NCBI RefSeq assembly: GCF_025766255.1
Contig: NW_026516688.1
Span: 62,001-126,000, forward strand
Origin: Zychaea mexicana
Taxonomy: Eukaryota; Mucoromycota; Mucoromycetes; Mucorales; Lichtheimiaceae
Direction: 5' to 3'
DNA length: 64,000 bases
Numbering within the stretch: the first letter of the stretch is position 1; each line of letters opens with the position of its first letter. The position numbers and the translations under genes are program-made. Shown here piece after piece: positions 45,992 to 59,514 of the stretch. A model generated the notes under the pieces. The model saw only the letters and a list, made by a program, of their open reading frames with translations. It ran no database searches and was not told the origin of the DNA.

Positions 45992-48900
45992 TTAAGATAA
46001 ATTAGCTTGCTTTATGATAGCCGCAAGACGCTTATAATCTGCTAGCAATTCAGCTACTTCTCCAATCTTCAGTTCATCCACCGACTTCTTATCCAAAAAC
46101 TTTTGCAAAGGCCCATCCACCGTATTCGTTCTGGGATTATTGACGGAATGGATAAATTGTGAGGGTGCTTGTAACAGTGCATGAAATGCTGCATCCGGTC
46201 GAGACTATTTTTGATTGTAGTCAAACGTTTAGCATCCTATCACAGAGTCCTTATCGGTATGAAGAATTCTAGTATATCCGTACCCTTATTCGACTGTCCT
46301 TAGGCTCTTCTTTAGGTGCACTGCCACTCGGCATGTCTTTTAATTCGCTTTCATTAATCGATGTTGCCCGTACACGATTGATCACTTGATCCATCATAGA
46401 GCCACTACTGGTCGATGTGGAGCTCGAAAGCGGTGCAGGTCCCTTTGCACCATCTCGCTGCCATAACCTGCCAATTCCATCAAACATCCTATATGAGCTG
46501 TCCATGACATCCGACATAATCTTTAGGCCTCCTGGTGCTCCAAGCTCGCTTGCTCTTTGTTGGTGCTGCTGTGGACTCGGTGGTAAGGAGTTTGGTTTAG
46601 ATGGAACGACAGGTGCGTTGAAATCGGTCACGTTGCTACAATATATAAAGTAAAAAACAACATTCAATTCTCCCATTTTCATTGACACGTAGTTATATAA
46701 AAATAAACCTCACCTAAGCACCTTGTCGGCAGATAGTCCAAGACCAACAAGGTTTGTAGTCTCCAGAAAAGAGATTGCAGCCATCTTATCGTAGAAAAGA
46801 AACATGTTGTTAATATAGATCACAACAAACACTTTTAAAAGTTATGAACATACAATGTTTGTGAGACAGTAGCTCTCTTGACCAGCAACCCGAGACGGTC
46901 GTCGGAAACGTTGGATGAACCGTAGATTTGACAGAAAGTTGGGTGGATTCGACTTGACAATCGTGAAAATGAGGAGTGGCAATAACACATCTGCGCTAGC
47001 TGACCGAAGGCTTTGGTGATCCGACGCAGGTGTACTAACGTTAGCAGCTGCTGTATCAAGGGCGGGCGCTGTTGGTAGCTTCTTGTCACTAGAAGTCGTC
47101 GAAGTAGTGTCAGCAGAAAGAGCACCAGAAAGTGGCTCAAATGGTTCTGCTTTTTCGTCGGTGCTATCAGTGATAGGTGGGTCGCTGGATGCTGGTTTGG
47201 TCGACTTGTGCACCTCTTCGTCATTGACAGTTGACATTGCTTGTTTCATCTCTTGGACCACTTCCAGATCGCCATCCAATCTTGCCTTCCGATACCTTTC
47301 TGCGAATTTTTCAATAGCATCTGCATATGTAATTCACCTTGTCAATGACTGCGGCAATATTTTTCCTCAAATAAAATCTGCAAAAGAATGTCTGGACATA
47401 CCAACAATAATCTGATGTGTTCTGACCAGTCCAGTCAGTTTTCCTTTTGCATCCGGAATCGAGTTCAATTGCTGAAGTTGTAAACCAGCTTCCTTTACTA
47501 CGATTTCAATGTCGTCCGTTTCCGATTGATCTTCGACAATAACACCGAGGTGCTCCAGGTTGAGATCCAATAAATTTAATGCAGCAATGCGAGACTCAAG
47601 TGCCTCGTCCTGTAGTGACTCGTCGCCTCCTGGGGTGGCAAACAAACTGCTCCAAAAACCCCGTGAGTTTCAATGGCAAACATCTCTGCACGCATATCAT
47701 GCTCATGCAAAAAGGAGGAAAAGAGGTAGAATTACCAGTCATAAAGCTCGTAGCATATATAGGATTCGACTTTGTCGATGTTTTCGTCGTCCATATCACT
47801 AGAAAGCTCATCCAAAAGATCTAGCATAGCACCACTAGCTTGATCCAGATTACGTGGCGGCCGTTTTCGATAGGTTTTTATGAACCTATTGCAAAAATTT
47901 AATGCATGCCCTAAGTAGCTGCTCCATACCTGCAACTTACTCGCTGACTCGTGGATCCTTTCCCGCCGTATCAGATAAATGCGTGATATTCAACGAGTTC
48001 ATATTTTTGCTTTTCTCTGCGTGAGATTCGGCCCAATCAATCACTTCTGCTTTCGATATCGGTTTCTGTATTAACATTGTTGTGATGGATTTATCGTCAC
48101 GCAGAGGCAGCTGTACATGACTGGCTAGGATGTTGTATTTTGGGCAATCTGCGTTGACAGATGACGGGTCCAAGCTGAAAGTGTCAAAGAGAGTTCTTTT
48201 GCTGAGAGAAAAATTAGAAAGAAAAAGGTTGGAAAATGAGACATAAAGCAATGGTCATCCTTTCTCCATTGATATATGACTTACTTTTTAGCAGGTGACC
48301 CACTCATGATGGATGAAATCTCTCTCTCACTAGGCAGCAGACCTAATGCCACGAACTGATCACTAGTATGAGCATGCACATAAGGTCAGCCTTGATCCCA
48401 TGCTTCATTCTATATCTCTATCCACTTCTTTCCCTACTTTTGAAATATGCCTCGAATTCCGCTAAGCGATATGACTTGATCATGATTGCCTTGATAGACA
48501 ATGACGTGATCTTGAATAAACTCGCGGTCAATGATAGCTGAAGGATGTGAAGGTTGTGACACCGGCAGCAACAGTAAAGCCTATTCCTTTTTGTTTTAGT
48601 TAAAAACGCCCCTTTTCTTTCATCCAACTTTTATTTTCTCTTTCATAGCTCAACCAGATTAAAAAAAAAAAAGGAATAGCTCCAACCTTTTCACGTGTCA
48701 ACAAAAGATCAATAATGTCATCAAACTCGCCATCGTCTGCTGCTCTGAGACGCGATAATGCAAGCATGCCCCACGAATTCGTAGGGACGGGTATAGAAAA
48801 GGAGGAGGTGAAGGACGAAGCGGAAGATGACGAAAAGCTCGTCTGCAGACTTGAGAAACTGGGACGCTTCATTGACGATGTCGATCGCAGCAAAGTGTCG

Positions 48901-49082
48901 GCACTTGCCATGCGTTGTAAAAAATTAGTTGACTTGTTAGTGTCGCCTGCTGTTGAGGTTGCCGTCGAGGACGATGGTGCAGAAGTAGTGATTCGTTCAG
49001 TGGCATTGTTTGATGACAATGATGCTGGTAACGCTGAAGGATTAGGTGCTTCGGGCCGGCGAAATGAATCGAAACGAAACAT
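45992..49082 (-). CDS. VPS9-domain guanine-nucleotide exchange factor (Rab5-type)
   Basis: Ten exons in transcript order: 49082-48687, 48580-48438, 48362-48285, 48201-47941, 47885-47736, 47646-47402, 47320-46854, 46784-46714, 46635-46284, 46204-45992 (791 residues). After a Ser-rich N-terminus, a helical region carries RPPRNLDQASGAMLDLLDEL, the helical bundle that packs against VPS9 domains. The VPS9 core lies around residues 540-600: SASADVLLPLLIFTIVKSNP, LSNLRFIQRFRRPSRVAGQE and SYCLTNIMAAISFLETTN. The Asp before VLLPLL is the conserved catalytic Asp. Such proteins (Vps9, Muk1, GAPVD1) activate Rab5/Vps21 in endosomal traffic. The acceptor of the exon at 47646 has a tandem GAGCAG choice giving one extra codon. 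Confidence 0.88.
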
Positions 49083-52000
49083 CTGGGTGTACGCCCAAAT
49101 GAGAAGAAGGAGTCGTGTAAAGTAATGGTAGCCATCAATGCATTCTCTTCCCTTTAAGCTTCAACCTCCGCGCATAAAACCGAACGGCTGTGTCCAGATG
49201 ATATTTTGTTGCTTTGCTGTAGACTGTAAGCAGTATACATCCGTGAATACTATGTTGCACAGCATGTTAAACTTTGTTTAGAGTCCTTTCTAGATGAAGT
49301 ATGACACACTCATAACATAATACAGCTATTTAAAAAGTTTCATCAAACAAGACTTTCCGATGAAGTATATACGCCAATCCCAGAATATACCAAAAGAATC
49401 CAAGAAGCTGGATGCCTTTTGATGTTTAATATGTTATCCTACAGATAAGATAGCCTCGCTTGAAAAAAACTACTGTAGAATTATATCAGTCTAAGGCTAC
49501 GGAACATGATTTTGTTAATGCCCTAATTGGACGCTTAGTTCTCTGTGTAATCATTTCGGTATCAGTTAGTAATAGTTAGTTGGTTTGGCGTCGTTTTACT
49601 ACTGCAGATACTAATGTGTCGACGTAAAAAGAAAGTTCTTCTAGAAAGTGAAGTACGGTATTACTTGGCAGTTTTCGAGCTTTATCCTTGAACTCAGGTC
49701 GAGCTGAGATCATAACTGTGCATGATAGAGATACCACGCATGATGTCACGCATATCTAAGCACACATCGTAAAAACCTTCGTAGGGATGATGAGCATTTA
49801 TTGAACACACGTACGAACGCAGAGTAAATGGTGGTAATAGAAAACAAGATGTACGAAAGTCAACAGTAGATGATGCAAAATGCTCTATTGTGTTTGCATA
49901 AGTCTTCTCGATAACACATAAACGATCTTTTTTCATGCAAAGAGACTAAATTAACTGTGTCTGATTGGTTTAAATTATCACCACATATCTTGCCATCACC
50001 ACGCATGTTGAATCATTCTCATGGCCACTTTGCTTTGTTACTGCCACCGCTTCTCACTGCCGCTCATACAAAGCTTTGTTGTGTCATTAGACATTTGTAT
50101 TTTGCTGTGTATGATACAGAATTTGGAAAAACATCGAATTTACGTGTAGAGTGAATTAGATGGGACAAGCGTCCAGTGCAAGATGTGTCACAGTGTTGCG
50201 TAACGCTGCGAAATGTCTCTACTGTATATAGCTCTTCGCTTTCTATTATTTGCGCAACCCTTCAAAGAACAAACAAGTACACTGCAAGTGTAGTTGGGTA
50301 AGACCTTTAAGTATACAATGTAATAGCACCAGGCAGCTATATGACCGACTATATGCCAATATCATTCTTAGTGTTTTTCGGTCCGCCGTCGTGTCGGCCA
50401 GTTTTAAATCGTTTAGAGCGATCCACCTAGCAATGTACGAGTACATTTGATAATCTGGAAAGCGTCCACTGAGCCGATAAAGGATGTGTAGTAGATAGCC
50501 ATTTGGTGCGCACTTCATAGAAGATTATTTGGTCTCTCATCCTTGTATATCTTTTTTGCTCAACATTTGCTACTAAATTCCATCGCTTGGTGAACCTAAC
50601 AATTTGCAAAGTCATATTTCTGCCTTCTTAGCTACGTACTCTTGTTTCATATGAAGCTATATTCTTTTAAGGAGGATACAACTGTACGTGGATGGCCTAA
50701 TTTGCTTTGACCATCGTCTTGGGTTGCACCGCCCGGGTGAACTTGGCTCTCTTTTTCCCTACCAATCAGATCTCCACAAACGCAGGCTCAAGGAGTTCGG
50801 ACGGTTGAAAAGAAAAACAGAAAAGCTTTTTGCCTTTTTAGGGTTTAAAGTAAGTTCACAATGTATTTGACTGTACACCCAATAATGGAGGTTGACCGAT
50901 AGCTGTTTCATTGTATTATCATATAAATCTCACATGGTACACACAATATTGTTTGTGGAACTTCTGACAGGTAACTTTTACGGGCAATTCAATATGCTGT
51001 CGCTTGCCTGATCGCACCTAATAAGTATGCACGTATCAAGAAGTACAGCACAATGAATCATTTCATCGTATAAATTATACTTTATTGGCGTTGCACAACA
51101 AAGAAAATCCTCAAGTTCGCTGCTACAAGGGAAATCAGGGCAAGAGAGAGAGAGAGCGGAAGAGAGGAGTATGGTCTTACAGAGCAGCAAAGTCTAGGTA
51201 ATAAAGGTGCAATTTAGTGTGTACGTAACGATTCTCTTTTGCATCAGCTTGTCGTCATTAAGAAGTTGTGCGGAGTACTCTTATATCCTGGTAAAACAAA
51301 TTAGTGCAGCCAAGACGATCACACTACCCCTTAAAACATTTCACTTGTGCGCATGCATGTTGCATCCTTTATAGAGCTAATGCTAAATGCTCCAGGTAGA
51401 TCGAAAAGTAGATAGATCATAGCCTTATGCAAGACATAGCAGCAGAAAAAAACAAGAGTTTCTCGTTTATTTTTTTGTGTATAGCGTGTGTGACGCTACG
51501 CTATTATTTTTCTTGCTGACTATTATGGTGATGCATGGTCGATCGAAAAATCAAGTCGGCAACTGGTGCTACGGTGCACAATGAATAAAGTTACGCGCCT
51601 TGACCATTTCGCGACAAATGTGCAAACCAACGAACGAAAAGTGCAAACCCGGGCTAAAGAAAGGAGAGAGCGAGAGAGCGGCATTTTTTAATTACTGTTT
51701 GTTAGCGGATACGCCCAAGATGTTTAGGCTGAAACAAAGGATTTTGCAGGTGTGTTTGGTAATAGGAGGTCTGTTAATATTTGCACACAGGCACATCGCA
51801 TACAGAAATTAAGAGAGAATGAGCGAGTGCAGTGTGGGGTGCCTCCCGCTATTTCTGTTACATGGAAAGTGAAGAGTAAAGTCGGGTTGGTATTTTTAGT
51901 ACGTACAGAGTGTCTTGCCAAAGTGGTAGTCATGAGAAAACACTTAATGCAGCAACACACTAAAATGCGTACCCGCCTTTTTCCTTTTCGTCCCCTCTGT

Positions 52001-52140
52001 GGGTTTTTCTTTTCATCTTTTTTTTTTTTTTACTTTTCCTCTCTTCAGTTTCATGGCGAGAAAGCAGCTGTAGATAAATATCAAACATATCGTAGATATC
52101 GCATATACCTTTCAGTCCTTTTCATTCTTCTTAGACTAGT
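49083..52140. other. 3-kb intergenic region, no gene seen
   Basis: Divergent promoter region between the VPS9-domain gene and the chitin synthase. It is AT-rich, with short frames only. Near the chitin synthase there is a CT-rich tract with a T-run (51990-52045). Confidence 0.4.
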
Positions 52141-55100
52141 ATGGACAGCCACCATCGTCCATCGCAGCCACACCAGCCTCAGCATCCACAGTTCTATACG
52201 CCTGCACTCAATCAGAGCGCCTTCGCCAGTAGCTCAGCGACAGCCACAGACCATAATTACTTGCTGCAAGCACAGCCAGCACAACGACCACGACGCCAGA
52301 AATCGCTAGTTCGACCTGAACGTGAACGCATCGATGAAACACATCGACAGTACCATTATCGACGCCATGCCAGTAAACGGGGTGTGGCCCCAAGCACCAC
52401 TGGAAATCAGCCTTTAGAGAGACGGGTAACGGGACGTAAACAGAGCCTTGTACGACGCGGCAGAAGCATCTTGGGCCGTGAAGAAAAAGACGAAGACGAC
52501 GATCCACGGAGGCATATTGGCGCCAGTGTTTCCGGCGGCGGAGGCGCAGAAGGAGCAGTTAATACAGAATCCGACCAGGGCAGCTTTTGGAGCCGGTTAC
52601 CGAATCCCTGGCTTTTCTACTGCCGTATCTTAACTTGCTGCATTCCAGGCAGCTTATTGACGGCATGTGGTAAGAGATTATTTAGTTTGATGCACCATAC
52701 ATGCAAACACAAAAGGGCGCTAAATCAAGGACAATGCTCACTCTATCAGGTATACCCGAGGGTCCTGCTCATATGGCATGGCGAGAAAAGATCGGCCTGC
52801 TTTCGTTCATCGCTGTGGTGATGGGATTTGTCGGCTTCTTGACGTTTGGTTTCACACAAGCAGTCTGCCCTACCCCACCTTTGTCAGTGCAAGGCGGAGA
52901 AGTCAGCGCTGGCTACCTGATCATTAGCGGTTGGGCCTACTTGCTGTCTGACTGGAACGGTCATCCTCCGATCAGTGACCTAACGAGCGAAAACACCAAC
53001 ATCATGTACCCGCCCGTCAACGCTGGTGGCATGGATGCTTCCTTCCTCTTTCAGGACGCCCAATCTGCGTGCTCCGACGTTCTTGGCAGTGGCCCTATAT
53101 ATTTCCCATGTCAGTTGTTCAATCCCAACGAAACATCTTCCGCACCAGATCCATCACAGTTCTCAAACCAAACAGCTTGCCATGTTTCGTCCTCTGCTCG
53201 TTCAATGTACAATGACTTTAAAACTCAGGGCGTGCCAAAATCTCAAGGAGGGTTCGACAAGGCCGCACGTGTGTACTATGATTGGGATCGGATCAATGCT
53301 GGGAGTCGTCTCATGATATATAACGGGTATGGTTTATAAGGGACTGCTTCAATGAAGCTAATGTATAAGATAATGAGAACGCTAACATGATGCAAAATCT
53401 ACTTTAAAAGGGATGTTCTAAATTTGGCTCTCCTTCAATCTTTACCCTCGGATACCAGCTATCCTAGTGGTGGCTTGATCGAAACTATCCTCGCCGATGA
53501 AGCGTCGTTTGCCGGCAAAGACATGACACGCGCTATGGCGTCGCGGAGGAGCGATATAGACTGGGAGAAGGAAGCGGAGTGTTTGGCAGCAACGATCAAG
53601 GTCGGATCACTAGATACGCTTAGCATTGGCTGCATGGCATCCCAAATTGTGCTATACCTTTCCCTGTGCGTTATTATCGGTGTAATTTTCACAAAGTTTG
53701 CACTGGCTGTTACGTTTGGATGGTTATTGTCATGGCGACTTGGCAATTTTAAAGAAGGCGGTTCCTATGCGGACCGTATGAAACGCCAAGCTGAAATCGA
53801 AGATTGGAGTCGTAACATAACAACCCAAGGCCCTATTCCAAAATCCTACATGCAGTCGCAGACAAATCAAAACAAAAAGAAGAGCATTCTGCCACAAACT
53901 TCAAGGTTTACACAGCCACAGCACGGGATCACACGTTTCGATGCTGAACGGGCTCCTACTCCGTATTGGAAAGCACCTTCCACGTAAGTTTTCTGTTCTA
54001 TACCCTTCTTATGGCATTTAGCTAACAACAGTTCCTTTTACGGCTGCATTATAGTGCGGCATTGAGCCGTCAGTCTCTGTACATGACACCTACTACACCC
54101 TCTAGTCGATTCTTTTCATCAACACCAGGCGACTTGACTCCCCGGCGCTCGTCGATTTCGTCTTCGGATATGTCATCGTCGGCTACCACAACAACATGTC
54201 CTTTCCCGCTTTCGCCACATGTTGTACAGCAGCCATCATCAGATTACATGCCTTTCAAGTTCCCTCTTGCACATACTATCTGTCTCGTCACCTGCTATTC
54301 AGAAGGCGAAGAGGGCATTCGCACGACACTCGACTCCATTGCTACAAGCGACTATCCCAGCTCACACAAGCTTATTCTTGTCATCTGTGACGGTATTATT
54401 ACCGGTCACGGAAACACTCAGTCTACCCCGGATGCCTGTATATCCATGATGCGCGACTTTGTTGTTCCACCAGAACAAGTCCAGCCTGCAGCCTATGTTG
54501 CCATTGCTGATGGCTCCAAACAGAACAACATGGCCAAGGTGTATGCAGGATACTATAGATACAAAGACGAAACGGTGGACCCTGCGCATCAACAGCGTGT
54601 CCCCATGGTGACCATTGTCAAGTGCGGCACTCCCGAAGAATCTACGGAAGCGAAGCCCGGAAACCGTGGAAAACGTGACTCGCAGATCGTACTCATGCAG
54701 TTTATGCAAAAGGTGATCTTCGACGAGCGTCTTACTCAGATGGAGTACGAGTTCTTCAACAGCATCTGGAGAGTAACCGGTGTCCCTGCTGATAGCTATG
54801 AGATCTGTCTCATGGTGGATGCAGATACAAAACTCTATCCTGATGCCCTGACACGCATGATTTCATGCTGTGTCAAGGACCCGGAAATCTCAGGGCTGTG
54901 CGGCGAAACAAAGATTGCCAATAAGACCGATAGTTGGGTTAGCATGATTCAAGGTAAGCAGTAGCCTTTTTTTCCGTTCTTTTTTTATTACTAGTTTTAT
55001 TTTTAGAAAAGCTAAAAAAGCATTATAGTGTTCGAGTACTATATCTCCCATCATATGAACAAGGCATTTGAAGCTATCTTTGGCGGTGTCACGTGTCTGC

Positions 55101-56784
55101 CAGGATGTTTCTGCATGTATCGCATCAAGGCTCCCAAGGGTCCAACGGGCTATTGGGTGCCCGTTCTTGCTAACCCGGATGTAGTTCAACATTACTCTGA
55201 AAATGTCGTCGATACGCTGCACAAAAAGAACTTGCTTTTGCTAGGCGAGGATCGATACCTTTCCACGCTCATGCTAAAGATTTTTCCAAATCGTAAAATG
55301 ATGTTTGTTCCTCAGGCAGTGTAAGTTGTTGTATCCATCTTCGATATATGCAACCATGACTATCGTGACCAGATATAAAAATTGACATAATCTACATCTT
55401 CAGTTGCAAGACCGTGGTTCCTGACAGCTTCAAGGTGCTCCTCTCGCAACGACGTCGATGGATCAATTCAACCATCCACAATTTAATGGAACTTTTGTTT
55501 GTCCACGACTTGTGCGGTACATTCTGTTTCTCAATGCAATTTGTTGTCTTTATGGAACTTGTCGGTACACTTGCATTACCAGCCGCTATCGCATTCACGC
55601 TCTATCTCATCATTTTGGCGATTATTGGAAAGCCTGCCCTCATCCCACTTATCTTGCTCGCACTCATTCTCGGTCTCCCAGCAGTATTGATCGTAATGAC
55701 GAGTCGCAAGATTGTATACGTTGGATGGATGCTTATTTATCTAATCAGTCTGCCTATATGGAACTTTGTCCTGCCCATGTACGCATATTGGCATTTTGAT
55801 GACTTTTCATGGGGTGATACCCGTAAGATCGAAGGCAGTGAAAAGGATCGTGGACATGGTGACCGAAAGGGCGAATTCGATACGAGTCGCATTGTCATGA
55901 AGAAATGGAACGAGTACGAAAAGGAACGGCGGATCAACCTTGCTATGCAGCATAATTTACCCGTGCCACGGTTCTTGGAGCGTCCCAGAAGTGTCGATAT
56001 CTTTAAGGAAGCTTTGCTTACACGGTCTTTGAATAAAAAGGGCGGATCAACAGGCTCAAGCGACAGTGAAGCGCCGCTCACTGAAATGGATTTCCAACCG
56101 ATTCGACATCCTCCTGTGCAGTTATCAGATCCACCAGTTCCAATGACTTCTCTCAGCTTGCGAGACGAACGTCCTTCACCACCAGCAACTACTGTGCCTA
56201 TAGAACCGCTGTTGATGATGAGAAACCAGCCGAGTACATCGTTGTCGTCGTCGTCTCCACTCGACTGGGCCAACCCAGCACCCCATCATGGGATTGCTCA
56301 ACCCAAGGGATTCTCTGCGACTCCTACTCCAGAGCGAATACGTGCGGGGCCGTCATCAGCTGCCTCGCCAATGTCACTGCATCCCAAGACTAGTACTGGC
56401 TCGTCTTCATCCGATCGTTCGGTACCACAGCACAGCTCCCCTCTGTCGCAGAGCAGTACACCGACACCAGAGCGAATTGACACGCCATTACCACAAAAGC
56501 AGCCAGCTCAACCTCAACCTCAAAGTTCTATTGAAAGCATCACCATTAGTGGTAGCAGTAGCAATACCCCGGGACCATCCGCCGCTCCTTCTACACCCAA
56601 TCCCAAATCGGTGCCACCTAAAGGCAATACATCACCCTTGGCAACAGCTACCCCAATAACATCTACTAACAATACAGCCGCAGCACCTGCACCTCCACCA
56701 AAAGACAAAAACCTTCCTCGACCAAAGCCTTGTACCACAGCGTTATCCGCTAAACCCCCACAGCCTCCCCCTCATGAAGATTAG
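52141..56784 (+). CDS. Chitin synthase, class IV (Chs3-like, division 2)
   Basis: Exons 52141-52669, 52750-53326, 53411-53983, 54055-54953, 55029-55320 and 55404-56784 encode 1416 residues. The cytosolic N-terminus is Gln/Arg-rich and disordered. It is followed by two membrane helices around a luminal loop (from about 190 to 460), including [20 protein letters not shown] and a cytochrome-b5-like loop region. The GT2 catalytic domain follows: [35 protein letters not shown] with the DAD at 815-817, the EDR in GEDRYL, and the processivity motif QRRRW (972-976). Several C-terminal helices lead to a roughly 330-residue Pro/Ser/Thr-rich tail. It polymerises UDP-GlcNAc into chitin at the plasma membrane. 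The long disordered tail is more extended than in yeast Chs3. Confidence 0.95.
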
Positions 56785-56922
56785 CCTCACCCTTAAATAG
56801 TTGTATCTATACTTAGTTGTATATTCCGATTCATGTGTATAAAATTGTATTTAAATTAAAAATCTCTTTCTCGAAACCAAACCACGTCTCCTTTCGTTTT
56901 TCACTCTTGACCTATCTCTAGA

Positions 56923-58071
56923 ATGGTGGCGCCTATAGATATAACTTTTCTTGGTACCGGCAGTGCACAACCAAGCCATACACGCAATCACCAATCCATG
57001 GCATTCCGAGCCGATGGCGAAATTTGGCTATTCGACGCTGGCGAAGCTACTCAACATCAACTTCAAAAAAGCAATCTGAAAATGGGCCGGATCACCAAAG
57101 TTTTCATTACGCACATGCATGGCGATCATTGTTTTGGGCTGCCGCCACTGCTATGCACAATGACCGAGAATCTCAACCCTAATCGTGCTCATGAAGGTGT
57201 TGTGGACGTGTACGGTCCTCGGCCGCTGCGGCAGTGGCTGCGCGTCGCGCTTCGATCCACATATTCGCGTCTTGGACGTCATTATAGAGTACACGAGCTG
57301 ATCATGGAAGGAGAAGTAGCGGACGAGAATCAAGAGGATCGGCATCCTGACGAAGAGCCCGGAACAAATATTCACGTCAAGGATAATACGTTTGATTTAC
57401 CTATTGACGACAAGGAAGGGTGGACCGTGCGAGCCGCTCCGATCCAGCACTCGATTCCGTCCCTTGGCTACGTGATCCAAGAACCTTCGCAACCGGGCAA
57501 ACTGGATCACGCAACCATTGTACCTAAAATCCAACGTAATGCTCAAGCACTGCTTGAAAAGGGATATAAAAGCCCTATGGCTGTATTGGGTAAACTTCAA
57601 CGAACGCAAGTTGATATAACGTTGCCGGATGGCGAAGTTTTGACACCTCCTGCGCGACGACCGGGTCGGCAAATTGTCATTCTAGGAGATACATGTGATG
57701 CTTCCTCAATGCTACCGCTATGTAATTCTCCACACTTACTTGTACACGAAGCGACGAATGCCCTGACCCAACTCGATCGGATACCGACGTCGTCATCACA
57801 ACCAGAGATTACTTTGAAGGACGTCGAGGATCGTGCTCGATCGCATGGCCACTCAACTCCACAGATGGCAGCAGATCTTGCTAAGCGAATGGGTGCACAA
57901 AAACTCATAATGACTCATTTCAGCGCAAGATACAAGGGCGACGATTCGGACGAAGAAAGTGTAGCCATCATGGAAGAAATCCGGCAACATGCACTCGATG
58001 TGTTGGGTAAAGAGAGGGACAAAGATGTTTTTTGTGCAAGAGATCTTTGGTTTTATGAAATCAAGTATTAG
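56923..58071 (+). CDS. tRNase Z, short form (ELAC1-like)
   Basis: A single-exon gene of 382 residues starting at the ATG of 56923, 138 bp after the chitin synthase stop. It has the metallo-beta-lactamase core of RNase Z: DITFLGTGSAQPS at the start, the zinc motif THMHGDHCFGLPP with His64, His66, Asp68 and His69, the second-half motifs GDTCDAS, LLVHEATN and HGHSTPQMAADLA, and the terminal MTHFSARY. The enzyme removes the 3' trailer of pre-tRNA. There is no long-form N-terminal half and no obvious mitochondrial presequence. The insert at about 150-165 (acidic, ENQEDRHPDEEP) is longer than usual. Confidence 0.94.
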   Translation: MVAPIDITFLGTGSAQPSHTRNHQSMAFRADGEIWLFDAGEATQHQLQKSNLKMGRITKVFITHMHGDHCFGLPPLLCTMTENLNPNRAHEGVVDVYGPRPLRQWLRVALRSTYSRLGRHYRVHELIMEGEVADENQEDRHPDEEPGTNIHVKDNTFDLPIDDKEGWTVRAAPIQHSIPSLGYVIQEPSQPGKLDHATIVPKIQRNAQALLEKGYKSPMAVLGKLQRTQVDITLPDGEVLTPPARRPGRQIVILGDTCDASSMLPLCNSPHLLVHEATNALTQLDRIPTSSSQPEITLKDVEDRARSHGHSTPQMAADLAKRMGAQKLIMTHFSARYKGDDSDEESVAIMEEIRQHALDVLGKERDKDVFCARDLWFYEIKY

Positions 58072-59514
58072 TGCTAAGCATTCTTTGCCGATGGCCTGGG
58101 GGTTAGACATGTATAGTATTTTGGCATCTATTTATTCTATCCATTGTTTATGTTGTAAATTAATCGAAATGTTAATATTTGAAGCCTCTCATGTATCATA
58201 AGTGGTGTTGACTTAGTTTAAATGATCACATCCAATTATACTAACTATTGCAAGGTATTATGTATCGATATTTTTGCATATTGTGTAGTACACATAATAA
58301 TCAAACATCTTGATCTGCAGACTTACCCTGTACATCTCATATGTTGTAGGCTTTATATTTTTTGTAAGCCATTGTTGTAGAGAACAGTATTTTATCTTGT
58401 CATAAGCATTATTCGCTGCTTCTTTCATGAGCGCTTTACCAAGGGTTCCCTTTTTTTTGATATCCACGTGTCTCAGACGATTTGTCCAAGAACTATCAGG
58501 ATTGAAACTTGGTCTCACGCAATCCATAAGCCAATCGGTTTCGTAACACTTGATACAAAAAGACTTTGTCAGGCAGTTGTGGTCGCTCGGCCCAAGCACA
58601 TAGTGAACTTGCGTTTAAAAAAAACAAATGCTAGAAACCGAGCTTTCTGAACGTCTCTGATCGCCGAACAGGGTTACTTTTCTTAGTCAAGATTGCGTGA
58701 GTGGTTATGTCCTTGTAAGACTGACTTTTTTTGTAGCAGTGCTTAGGGATAGCATTTTTTTCTTTCGGTCACAGAAGGCATCAGCAGGGATGTTTTATTG
58801 TCCTTAAATTTTGGTGAGATTTGTAGGTCAAGCGAAACGAACAAAGACACCACCCTCAATGTCAAACACAGTAAAATCTTGCAGATTTTGACAGCAGCCG
58901 TCACGCATTTTCTAGGTCATTACAGTTACAGCACTAATCCTATGTCTTTATACATAATAGTAGAGATGTCAGAAATAGCTCACAAAATAGTATGATTGTA
59001 ACCATATGATCTGCACCCCTTCTGGCTCATGTCACATATTAGTAGCAACAACTCACTACAGTCAATCACAGAAAAGCAAATATGGTCCTGAACGATCTGT
59101 GACCAACTCAGGGCGCTTGCTCGTTATATTTATTGTAAAATGATCCGGATCGGTTATAAAGAACGAAGCCTTTCAATAGTACACTGCAAACCGACCCCAA
59201 AGCACGTCACGGTTGCGTCCTCAATGTAAGTTTCATTTTATTTCCCTTTCATTTACTCAAATTTTGATAGATAAGCATACGATGAGCATAATGCGGCATT
59301 TAATGTGCGTATGCAATCAACAGGCAACAACAATAAGAAAATAGCGGAATACTGAAGTGGGACAAAATGTTTCAAATGTACGCCAGGTTCATCATCATCG
59401 AAGCCCGAAGCTACTAGGCCTGTAGCAACGGAGTCTGAAACATATCGTAAGTGGGTCACTCGTCTCGGCAAGAGCTAGGTCCTCCTCTTTTCTAAAAGAT
59501 CGCCATGGTAAGCT
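58072..59514. other. Intergenic, possible remnants but no assignable gene
   Basis: The minus-strand frame at 58258-58599 (113 codons, lacking an ATG-based family match) contains Cys pairs and helical segments but nothing I can name. The remainder is AT-rich. Right of 59200 lies the promoter and likely 5' UTR of the eL43 gene, with a donor-like GTAAGT at 59226 that could belong to a 5'-UTR intron. Confidence 0.4.
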
